Position numbers and translations under genes: made by a program. Shown piece by piece: positions 1 to 5,670 of a stretch of 7,676 bases of DNA. A model generated the notes under the pieces. That model had not been told where the DNA came from. It did not search any database and was given only the letters and a program-made list of their open reading frames with translations. Origin of the DNA: Acidobacteriota bacterium (lineage in GTDB: Bacteria; Acidobacteriota; Terriglobia; Acidiferrales; UBA7541); assembly GCA_003224135.1 (NCBI GenBank), contig QHYO01000484.1:887-8562 (forward strand), read 5' to 3'. Every line of letters begins with the position of its first letter. The stretch's first letter is position 1.

Positions 1-85
1 GTGAAGTGATGGACGACGGGTGGTAACCGAAAGTAGGTGGTTGCTCTTCGCGTGCAACTCCCCATTCCAGTTTGGATCTGCCGCT
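1..85. other. Left-edge segment with no recognisable gene
   Basis: These bases lie between the window edge and the stop codon of the minus-strand frame that ends at 86. I see no coding pattern on either strand, no hairpin followed by a T-run and no obvious promoter. The segment may be intergenic or decayed coding sequence belonging with the remnant next to it. Confidence 0.4.
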
Positions 86-340
86 CTACCAATTGTCTTC
101 GATGGTGGCAGTGATGGGGATGGTTAGGCGTGGGAACTCGGGGTCGTTGGTGTCGATCACGAGAACGCGTGTCGTCGGCCCTGCCTTCAGTCTCTCCGGA
201 ACAACGGACAACCGGACCTCGTAGTGGAAGTGGAAGGAAAAGAAGAGCACGATCCCGACAGGAGTGGGGACGAGATATATATCGTACCCGACAACGGAAA
301 CTGCAAGACCCACACGCTGAATCGGCATCTGGGCACCCAA
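86..340 (-). pseudogene. Probable remnant of a DUF1573-like (immunoglobulin-fold) domain protein, C-terminal end only
   Basis: This open frame of 84 codons begins at a TTG and ends at TAG. Only its last 50 or so residues look like protein: from YEVRL through ERLKAGP to VIDTNDPEFPRLTIP and TATIE. That pattern matches the final beta strands of DUF1573-type domains, where a TNDP-x-x-P-x-(L/I)-x-(V/I)-P segment near the C-terminus is typical. The first 35 or so residues, including a tract rich in Phe and His, do not resemble the expected start of the domain. There is no signal peptide and no Shine-Dalgarno sequence before the TTG. It starts 18 bases after the stop of the cyanophycinase-like gene, so a much longer parent gene cannot fit. 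I read it as a 5'-truncated remnant. A short real gene read through from upstream, or a chance frame, cannot be excluded. The family call is from memory of the motif. Confidence 0.35.
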
Positions 341-358
341 ATTGCGAGTGCCCGAGGG

Positions 359-1342
359 TCAGTAAATTGAGCCGCCGGACTGAGTGGAACTCAGGACGCC
401 GGCGTTGGCGGAGACGGTGTAGGTAACACCGCCGGTGCCAGTCCATGTTGCGAGATTGAATGTGCCAGTCGAATTGATTCTGTAGACGGCGATGTTTTGG
501 TAGGTGAGCGGCGTTTTGGTTTGACAGAGTTCTGGTGCGCCGGGGGCTTGCATGAAGTAGACGGTGCTATTGCCGACTACCGTGCCGTGGCCCGAGGCGT
601 CGATCAGCAGCGCAGTCTGTTCATCAATGGCGATATCGCGGGGAGTGCTGGACCACCCATTCAGAAAAACGCGGCACATGAATGCAAGGTCGCGGCCCAT
701 GCGATCGCGGGTGACGAAATGCGGATCGTCGAGGAGTCCGTGCAGGATGGAAATATTCACGAAGTCGCGGTCTAGCGTGATGTAACGACTGAACGGATCA
801 GCAAGCGCCTGACTCGACGTAACGCCCTGGCTTGCTAGCGCTGAGTAGAGAAATTCCGACAGCACATTCATCCCAGCGCTGGTGCCGCCGATGGGCGCGC
901 CGCGTGCGATCAGGTTGTTCAGCTCGGTTTCGACCGGAGTGCCTTTCCAGAAGTTTATGTAGTTGGACTGGTCGCCGCCCGCGATCCATAGGGCCTCGGC
1001 TTTTTGGATTGCGTTGACCACAAAGGGATCGCTTGCCGCGGTGCGATTTGGAATGATCAAGGTCGCGACGGAGTTTTCGTTCGGACAAAGCGATTGGATA
1101 TAAGGGTTGTACGCGTCAGTGCCGATCGCGCGAATCACCAGAAAATCTCCGCCGCCGCTACGTTGGCACATCCACTGGAATGCGGCGTCGACATCGGTGC
1201 CGCCGCCCATCAGCACGGTTCCGGGCGTGGTCACGGTGGAAGTGTCATTCGCGCTGCCAACGCGAAAATACGAATATTGCTTGGCAGCGAAGGCAGGGAA
1301 TGCGGCGAAAAGCGCGCAAAGAAATGCGGCGAAACCTTTCAT
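359..1342 (-). CDS. Secreted cyanophycinase-like peptidase (family S51, class I glutamine amidotransferase-like fold)
   Basis: This 327-residue protein begins with a clear Sec signal peptide (Lys at position 3, hydrophobic to residue 17, likely cleavage after AFA at 19), so it acts in the periplasm or outside the cell. S51 motifs are in order. There is a glycine-rich GGGTDVD near 46-52 and AGGDQ at 121-125. The nucleophile elbow GGTSAG at 152-157 places the catalytic serine at 155. DPHF at 206-209 gives a His at 208, and IDEQTA at 239-244 gives a Glu at 241. Ser, His and Glu match the triad of cyanophycinases, which cut beta-Asp-Arg dipeptides from cyanophycin. The last 40 or so residues are rich in Gly, Thr and Ser and look like a flexible or beta-rich tail. 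The ATG start is supported by GGAG 7 bases upstream (1350-1353). No cyanophycin synthetase or isoaspartyl dipeptidase gene lies nearby, so it may scavenge cyanophycin from other cells or cut another peptide. Fold and triad are secure; substrate is inferred. Confidence 0.88.
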   Translation of the reverse strand: MKGFAAFLCALFAAFPAFAAKQYSYFRVGSANDTSTVTTPGTVLMGGGTDVDAAFQWMCQRSGGGDFLVIRAIGTDAYNPYIQSLCPNENSVATLIIPNRTAASDPFVVNAIQKAEALWIAGGDQSNYINFWKGTPVETELNNLIARGAPIGGTSAGMNVLSEFLYSALASQGVTSSQALADPFSRYITLDRDFVNISILHGLLDDPHFVTRDRMGRDLAFMCRVFLNGWSSTPRDIAIDEQTALLIDASGHGTVVGNSTVYFMQAPGAPELCQTKTPLTYQNIAVYRINSTGTFNLATWTGTGGVTYTVSANAGVLSSTQSGGSIY

Positions 1343-1349
1343 AGCGGAT

Positions 1350-1353
1350 CTCC
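1350..1353 (-). promoter_or_regulatory. Ribosome binding site of the cyanophycinase-like gene
   Basis: GGAG on the minus strand lies 7 bases before the ATG at 1342. It supports that ATG, which also gives an intact signal peptide. Confidence 0.6.
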
Positions 1354-1407
1354 AAACGAATTTTGTTTGACCTACGTTTTCGGGCGCAGGACCTGCAAAA
1401 CGGCCAG

Positions 1408-1413
1408 ATTGTA
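1408..1413 (-). promoter_or_regulatory. Candidate -10 box for the cyanophycinase-like gene
   Basis: The minus strand reads TACAAT, five of six matches to TATAAT, about 65 bases before the start codon. I find no good -35 box at 16-18 bases; a TTGCAC lies 21 bases upstream, which is too far for a standard sigma70 promoter. The site sits in the 169-base divergent gap shared with the beta-lactamase gene. It is a weak prediction. Confidence 0.25.
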
Positions 1414-1511
1414 CACCGGTTCGCTCGTTGTTGAGTGCAAATTGCTTGAGGCCAACCGGTTGTATGCAAATCGAGGCGTACTTTCAGCGCGAGGATTGGT
1501 ATGCTGCACGA

Positions 1512-2393
1512 ATGCGTTTCGCTCTGGTCATTCTAATTTTTAGTAGTTCCGCATTCGCGCAAACAGCTCTTCAGCAGAAGATCAGCGTCATCGCAGCCGA
1601 TGCCCGCGGAAAAGTTTCTGTTGCGTGTTCGCTGCCGGGCTCGGATCTTAACTGCGATTTGAATCCGCATACGCGTCCGCCGATGCAATCGGTTTTCAAA
1701 CTTCCACTGGTGATGACCTCGCTTCACCTGATCGAAGAGCGTAAGTTTTCGCTGGATCAGCCAGTGCGATTTTTGCCGAGCGATCGGATTCTGCCGCACA
1801 CGCATAGTCCTTTGCAGGATAAATATCCCGAAGCGAATGTTGACATTCCGTTGCGCGAACTACTGCGACTTGCAGTGTCTCTTAGCGACAACAGCGCCGC
1901 CGACTTGGTGCTGCGAGTGATTGGTGGGCCAGAGGTTGTACAGCGCTATATGAATTCCATCGGGGTTGACGGATTTCAACTGAAGGATGGAGAGCGTGGA
2001 TTGCATGGGGACGTTGCTGCTCAATACCGGAATTGGTTTGAACCAGCTTCGGCGGTGAAATTGCTTCGGCGCATCAGCGATGATTCGCCGCTTTCGGCGG
2101 AGCACACCGCACTTCTGCTCGCATGGATGAAGGATACGCCCACGGGTGCGCACCGCATCAAAGGCGAACTGCCAGAGGGAACAAATGTAATGCACAAGTC
2201 AGGCACGTCGGGATCCGGGAACGGAGTGGCGTACGCGACGAACGATATTGGGTTGATTGCTTTGCCGAATGGACGGCGCTTGGCAATTGCTATTTTTGTG
2301 ACGGACGCTGCGGCCGATGATGCCACGCGCGACGCGGTCATCGCGCGGATCGCAAAGGCTGCGTATGACACGGCTATGGTTGCTCGTCAATGA
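1512..2393 (+). CDS. Class A beta-lactamase, subclass A2 type (PER/VEB/CfxA-like)
   Basis: This serine beta-lactamase of 293 residues should hydrolyse the beta-lactam ring in the periplasm. A short signal peptide (MRFALVILIFSSSAFA) ends in AFA before Gln17. All class A motifs are present. S-V-F-K at 60-63 gives the acylated serine. S-D-N is at 125-127. The omega-loop Glu at 161 lies in GERGLHGD, followed by the AQYRNW segment typical of PER-type enzymes. K-S-G at 229-231 replaces the usual K-T-G. The region after it (TSGSGN, ATNDIGLI, LPNGRRLAIAIFV) also follows PER/VEB enzymes closely. The frame stays open upstream to a TTG at 1428, but only the ATG at 1512 puts the signal peptide at the N-terminus. 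The nearest purine-rich site (GAGG, 1491-1494) is 17 bases away, so initiation may be weak. There is no mobile element around it, suggesting an intrinsic chromosomal gene. Substrate range cannot be read from sequence. Confidence 0.9.
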   Translation: MRFALVILIFSSSAFAQTALQQKISVIAADARGKVSVACSLPGSDLNCDLNPHTRPPMQSVFKLPLVMTSLHLIEERKFSLDQPVRFLPSDRILPHTHSPLQDKYPEANVDIPLRELLRLAVSLSDNSAADLVLRVIGGPEVVQRYMNSIGVDGFQLKDGERGLHGDVAAQYRNWFEPASAVKLLRRISDDSPLSAEHTALLLAWMKDTPTGAHRIKGELPEGTNVMHKSGTSGSGNGVAYATNDIGLIALPNGRRLAIAIFVTDAAADDATRDAVIARIAKAAYDTAMVARQ

Positions 2394-2559
2394 TCGACGC
2401 ACCTTCGCCACGAAGCCGGGCTGTCGATGTCTGCTCTGAATAGACTGAAGAGAAAATGCAGACAGGTTGGAGCCCGCCACTACAAAAGCAAAGGGCGCAG
2501 GCGGAAAGAAGAATGAATCCTTAAAACCTAGCTGAGATTGAAAGGGAAATAAGGCGGCC

Positions 2560-2593
2560 AGGCCGGAAGGCTGTGGGTGCCTTCCGGCCTTTT
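2560..2593 (+). terminator. Strong Rho-independent-type hairpin
   Basis: A perfect 12-base stem (AGGCCGGAAGGC at 2560-2571 pairing with 2579-2590) encloses a 7-base loop and is followed by TTTT (2590-2593). It lies 167 bases after the beta-lactamase stop codon and could end that transcript or an RNA arising inside the gap. On the minus strand it also lies beyond the end of the ABM-type gene, but no T-run follows it in that direction. Confidence 0.7.
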
Positions 2594-2608
2594 GCGCTCT
2601 ATGGAAGG

Positions 2609-2630
2609 AGCACTGGCGTTAGCCGGTGCT
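2609..2630 (-). terminator. Hairpin at the stop codon of the ABM-type gene
   Basis: A 9-base-pair stem with one G-U pair (2609-2617 with 2622-2630) and a GTTA tetraloop overlaps the last base of the TAA stop on the minus strand. No T-run follows it. It may act as a 3' stabilising stem or as a weak terminator together with the larger hairpin at 2560-2590. Confidence 0.35.
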
Positions 2631-2956
2631 TATCGTGCGGTGGCGGCTGCCGCGCGCACATTATGTCTGGAGGAGTTCTCCACGGGGAGGGTTTGAACGG
2701 TGGGATTTCCATTCAGGAGAGGACTCATCTTCGCAGCAATTTCCGGGAACACAGTGTTGTCGTAGTTATCGACGTCGGAACGATTCTGCCAAAGCGTAGT
2801 GCAGGAGAATTGTCCCGAGTTGGGATCAAGAGCTTCGATGTTGTCCACGAAACCCGGTTGAGATTGAACCTTTGGCAGAAGCGTGTTGTTCAACAAGGAG
2901 CGAAATTCGGCGACCTTGGATGGTGCGACAGTGCAAGTGATAATGCGAGCGATCAT
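2630..2956 (-). CDS. Small ABM-type dimeric alpha/beta-barrel protein
   Basis: This protein of 108 residues has an N-terminal domain (about 1-80) with the beta-alpha-beta pattern of the antibiotic biosynthesis monooxygenase (ABM) fold. Visible marks are the opening strand MIARIITCTV, a helix through EFRSLLNNTLLPKV, the QPGF turn at 33-36, and a second strand ending in TTLWQNRSD near 53-61. Many proteins with this fold are not antibiotic enzymes; they include quinol monooxygenases, heme-degrading enzymes and proteins of unknown role. The last 25 residues are Ala- and Arg-rich and likely disordered. There is no signal peptide, so it is cytoplasmic. The ATG has a near-perfect Shine-Dalgarno (AAAGGAGG) 6 bases upstream, implying efficient translation. 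It is transcribed divergently from the CocE-type hydrolase. Fold is fairly sure; substrate is unknown. Confidence 0.8.
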   Translation of the reverse strand: MIARIITCTVAPSKVAEFRSLLNNTLLPKVQSQPGFVDNIEALDPNSGQFSCTTLWQNRSDVDNYDNTVFPEIAAKMSPLLNGNPTVQTLPVENSSRHNVRAAAATAR

Positions 2957-2962
2957 GAGCTG

Positions 2963-2970
2963 CCTCCTTT
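2963..2970 (-). promoter_or_regulatory. Strong ribosome binding site of the ABM-type gene
   Basis: AAAGGAGG on the minus strand, 6 bases before the ATG at 2956, is close to the full anti-Shine-Dalgarno complement. It is the strongest such site in the window and fixes the start. Confidence 0.75.
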
Positions 2971-3108
2971 GGCGAGCAAAATCAGGACGAGCCGTGGGGG
3001 GGATGGTGCACGGGGGCGTAGTGTAACGGGAACGCTAGCGCTGCGGGAGCGCCGGGTCAAGAGTACTTTTTGCATTGGGCGAAAATAAAAATGCCGGGCG
3101 AGAGTACG

Positions 3109-3137
3109 TTGACACATTTTAATGTGGACGGTATCGT
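3109..3137 (+). promoter_or_regulatory. Sigma70-like promoter of the CocE-type hydrolase
   Basis: A perfect -35 box TTGACA (3109-3114) and a -10 box TATCGT (3132-3137, four of six matches) are separated by exactly 17 bases. The predicted start of transcription near 3144 leaves a leader of about 50 bases before the ATG at 3195. Confidence 0.55.
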
Positions 3138-3194
3138 GCCGAGCGCGGTTCCGTTGGATATTTCGCTGTGCTGACCTGAATCAGGAGCGAGTTC

Positions 3195-5129
3195 ATGAAT
3201 AACAGTTGGCGACGCGCGGTACTTCGTGCGGCGACATGTGGCGCGATTGGAATTGTTTTGGTGCCGGGAGGATACCGGGTCCGCGCGCAGGAAACGGAAG
3301 ACGCAGCCGCCAAGGAAGCAGTGAAGTCAGCGGCAGAAATACGTGCGCGATACACGAAATATGAATTCCGAATTCCCATGCGTGATGGCGCGAAGCTGTT
3401 TACGGCTGTATATTTGCCGAAAGATGCGGCACCGTCAAAAAAGTATCCATTTCTGATTGAACGCACGCCTTACAGCGTCCGCCCATACGGGGCGGATAAT
3501 TATCCAAAACGTCTTGGCCCTGCGCGAAGCTTCGTTGCAGACGGCTTCATTTTTGTTTACCAGGACGTTCGCGGCCGTTTTCAGAGCGAAGGCAAGTTCA
3601 TCGAAGTGACGCCGCATAAGGAAGTAAAAAAGGGGACGCAGGACGTCGACGAGAGCACCGACACGTACGATACGATCGACTGGCTCTTGAAAAACGTTCC
3701 CAACAACAATGGCAAGGCCGGAATTTACGGGATTTCTTATCCGGGATTTTATGCGGCGGCCGGGATGCCGGACTCGCATCCGGCATTGAAAGCGTGCTCG
3801 CCGCAGGCTCCCGTAACGGACCTTTATATGGGTGACGACGCGTACCACAACGGTGCGTTTATGCTTGAGGCGAATTTCGGCTTCTACACATTTTTCAAGC
3901 CTCGCGCGGGACTCGAATATCCGCCGAAGGCGTGGGACAACTTCGACTATGGCACAAACGATGGCTACGATTTTTATCTGGCGATGGGACCGCTTTCGAA
4001 CGCGAAGAAGCTCTATCTGAAAGACTCCAATTTTTACTGGGATGATCAGGTGCGACATCCGAACTACGACGAATTCTGGAAGAGCCGCAACATTTCAGCG
4101 CACATGAAGAATGTGCATTGCGCGGTGATGACCGTGGGTGGTCTGTTTGACGCGGAAGACCTGCAAGGGCCCTACAAGATTTTTAATTCGGTTGCGACGA
4201 TGAGTCCAGACACGCCAAATCGCATCGTCGAAGGCCCGTGGGTGCACGGAGGCTGGGCGTATACCAATGGCGACCATCTGGGTCCCGTAAATTTTGCTGG
4301 AGACAATTCTGCGTACTTTAACGACCAGGTGCTGCTTCCGTTCTTTCAACAGTACTTAAAGGATGCCGGAGACGCGAAGCTGCCGAGCGCGCTGATCTTT
4401 GAAACTGGAACGAATGTATGGCGACGCTACGAGACGTGGCCACCAAAGAATACGCAGACGAAGACTCTCTTTCTTCAAAGCGGCGGGACGCTCACCTTCG
4501 AGCCTGCGAACGAGAAGCCCGGCTACGATGAATATGTCAGCGATCCGAGTCACCCGATCCCGTTCGTCGAAACGCAAAGTACGAGCGTGCCGCAAACTTA
4601 CATGGACGCAGATCAGCGCTTCGCCTCTAAACGGCCTGATGTGGAGGTCTATCAGACGGAGCCGCTCGAGGAAGATATAACTGTGACCGGATCTGTCTCG
4701 CCGAAGCTGTGGGTTTCCAGTTCAGGAACGGACTCTGATTTCGTCGTGAAGCTGATTGACGTTTACCCCATGAATTATCCGGACCCGGTGCCGAATCCCA
4801 GGGATGTGCACATGGGTGGATACCAGCAGTTGGTCCGAGGCGAGCCGTTCCGTGCGAAATTTCGCAACAGTTTTGAGAAGCCGGAGCCGCTTCAGTCCAA
4901 CAAGCCCACCGCCATACATTTCGATTTGCCCAGCATCAACCACACATTTCGTCGCGGCCATCGCATCATGGTGCAGATTCAAAGCACCTGGTTTCCGTTG
5001 ATTGACCGGAACCCGCAAAAATTTTTGAATATTCCCGATGCCAAGCCAGAAGATTTTCAAAAGGCCACGCAGCGCGTCTACCGCGGCGGGGAGCACGCGT
5101 CGGCGATCGTTTTGCCGGTGCTGAAATAA
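3195..5129 (+). CDS. Exported CocE/NonD family hydrolase (peptidase S15-like, alpha-amino-acid ester hydrolase type)
   Basis: This 644-residue serine hydrolase has an alpha/beta-hydrolase domain with an inserted helical cap (about 50-400) and a C-terminal jelly-roll domain (about 480-640) of the X-Pro dipeptidyl-peptidase C-terminal type. The nucleophile elbow GISYPG at 179-184 gives Ser181. GGLFDAED near 315-322 gives Asp319. GPWVHGG at 347-353 gives His351. TPY at 91-93 supplies the likely oxyanion-hole Tyr93. MGDD at 212-215 followed by YHNGAF closely resembles alpha-amino-acid ester hydrolases, which act on esters or amides with an alpha-amino group, including beta-lactam side chains. The N-terminus has RRAVLR before a hydrophobic stretch, close to a Tat motif, with likely cleavage after VRA at 31, so the site is periplasmic. 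AGGAG (3183-3187) lies 7 bases before the ATG. A sigma70-like promoter precedes it. Relatives include cocaine esterase and glutaryl-7-ACA acylase, so the true substrate is open. Confidence 0.88.
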   Translation: MNNSWRRAVLRAATCGAIGIVLVPGGYRVRAQETEDAAAKEAVKSAAEIRARYTKYEFRIPMRDGAKLFTAVYLPKDAAPSKKYPFLIERTPYSVRPYGADNYPKRLGPARSFVADGFIFVYQDVRGRFQSEGKFIEVTPHKEVKKGTQDVDESTDTYDTIDWLLKNVPNNNGKAGIYGISYPGFYAAAGMPDSHPALKACSPQAPVTDLYMGDDAYHNGAFMLEANFGFYTFFKPRAGLEYPPKAWDNFDYGTNDGYDFYLAMGPLSNAKKLYLKDSNFYWDDQVRHPNYDEFWKSRNISAHMKNVHCAVMTVGGLFDAEDLQGPYKIFNSVATMSPDTPNRIVEGPWVHGGWAYTNGDHLGPVNFAGDNSAYFNDQVLLPFFQQYLKDAGDAKLPSALIFETGTNVWRRYETWPPKNTQTKTLFLQSGGTLTFEPANEKPGYDEYVSDPSHPIPFVETQSTSVPQTYMDADQRFASKRPDVEVYQTEPLEEDITVTGSVSPKLWVSSSGTDSDFVVKLIDVYPMNYPDPVPNPRDVHMGGYQQLVRGEPFRAKFRNSFEKPEPLQSNKPTAIHFDLPSINHTFRRGHRIMVQIQSTWFPLIDRNPQKFLNIPDAKPEDFQKATQRVYRGGEHASAIVLPVLK

Positions 5130-5145
5130 GAGTTTCTTGCGTTGA

Positions 5146-5165
5146 CAGCGCTACGCTGCTTTTTT
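5146..5165 (+). terminator. Short terminator of the CocE-type hydrolase
   Basis: A 5-base-pair stem (CAGCG with CGCTG, 5146-5158, three-base loop) is followed by a run of six T (5160-5165), 16 bases after the hydrolase stop codon. It overlaps the end of the convergent DUF1761 gene: the T-run is the antisense of its terminal Lys-Lys codons. The stem is short, so efficiency is uncertain. Confidence 0.4.
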
Positions 5166-5561
5166 GGTCCAGGCACCGAGAATGGCGCCCATCACGCAAA
5201 GTCCCGCGAGCGGATAAAATTGGTTGATCGCGAAAAGCTGCCACGGTCGCAGCTCGTACATGTAGGTGGTATAGGTGATGGGGCCCACAAAACCAATCCA
5301 GAGCAAGGTGCCAAGAGCTGCGCCGCGCGCGGCGGTTGTGGCATTCCTCCAAAGGCAGAGCTGCGCGAGCACATACGCGATCAGCAAATTCAGCAGAAAA
5401 CTTACAACGTATGGCAGCACTGGATTCGCGCTGCGAGCTTGCTCCACGGTCATATGTTCCAGCGCCATCCATGGTTTTGCGAAAAGCACGCCGAACCAGA
5501 GGGCGCCCATAATCCAATAAACGACTGCGGCAACGATCACAGCAGGGTAGTTCGTTTTCAC
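5151..5561 (-). CDS. DUF1761 family integral membrane protein
   Basis: This 136-residue protein has four predicted membrane helices, at about 6-28, 49-70, 78-98 and 112-131. The first contains WIMGALWFGVLFAKPWM, the signature region of DUF1761 proteins (Trp, Gly-x-x-Trp-(F/Y)-G and a Phe-x-x-x-Trp). The segment between helices 1 and 2 is short and polar, and the C-terminus ends in WTKKAA. It should sit in the inner membrane. No biochemical role is established for the family as far as I know, and the neighbours do not suggest one. The start is GTG, chosen because AAGGAG lies 5 bases upstream (5567-5572) and the frame then begins right at the first helix. It converges on the CocE-type hydrolase with only 21 bases between stop codons, and is divergent from the YdeI-family gene. 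Confidence 0.85.
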   Translation of the reverse strand: MKTNYPAVIVAAVVYWIMGALWFGVLFAKPWMALEHMTVEQARSANPVLPYVVSFLLNLLIAYVLAQLCLWRNATTAARGAALGTLLWIGFVGPITYTTYMYELRPWQLFAINQFYPLAGLCVMGAILGAWTKKAA

Positions 5562-5566
5562 GGGCG

Positions 5567-5572
5567 CTCCTT
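5567..5572 (-). promoter_or_regulatory. Ribosome binding site that selects a GTG start
   Basis: AAGGAG on the minus strand lies 5 bases before GTG at 5561. It decides the start of the DUF1761 gene, since no ATG is available before the first membrane helix. Confidence 0.65.
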
Positions 5573-5595
5573 GTTAGATAAGACTTGAACAGGAT

Positions 5596-5625
5596 TTGCA
5601 GGCCACTCCCCAGAAAATCTACTAT
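5596..5625 (+). promoter_or_regulatory. Weak candidate promoter for the YdeI-family gene
   Basis: TTGCAG (5596-5601) and TACTAT (5620-5625) are 18 bases apart, with three and four matches to the sigma70 consensus. It lies in the 109-base divergent gap and would give a leader of about 40 bases before the ATG at 5671. It is only suggestive. Confidence 0.22.
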
Positions 5626-5670
5626 GGAGCCGCCACAGGATTGCGCAGAGTCTGCGTTCGGCGGCAAGGA

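Noticed and set aside
331..353. Six-base-pair hairpin (GGGCAC with GTGCCC) just after the cyanophycinase-like gene
   Set aside because: The loop is 11 bases and no T-run follows on the minus strand, so a terminator is not supported.
1428..1511. N-terminal extension of the beta-lactamase from a TTG
   Set aside because: The 28 added residues would bury the signal peptide inside the protein; the ATG at 1512 gives a normal exported enzyme.
3033..3040. Palindrome CGCTAGCG upstream of the ABM-type gene
   Set aside because: An eight-base palindrome is expected by chance at this GC content, and no regulator gene lies nearby to suggest an operator.
2573..3088. Long plus-strand open frame of 171 codons
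   Set aside because: It is the antisense of the ABM-type gene and its leader; its translation has no recognisable domain and no ribosome binding site, while the minus-strand gene has a near-perfect one.
3435..4058. Minus-strand open frame of 207 codons inside the CocE-type hydrolase
   Set aside because: It is antisense to a highly conserved catalytic domain and shows the high Arg and Val content of a shadow frame.
4966..5667. Minus-strand open frame of 233 codons covering the DUF1761 gene
   Set aside because: It is rich in Arg, Cys and Ser, matches no family pattern, and overlaps the well-supported DUF1761 frame and the end of the CocE-type hydrolase.
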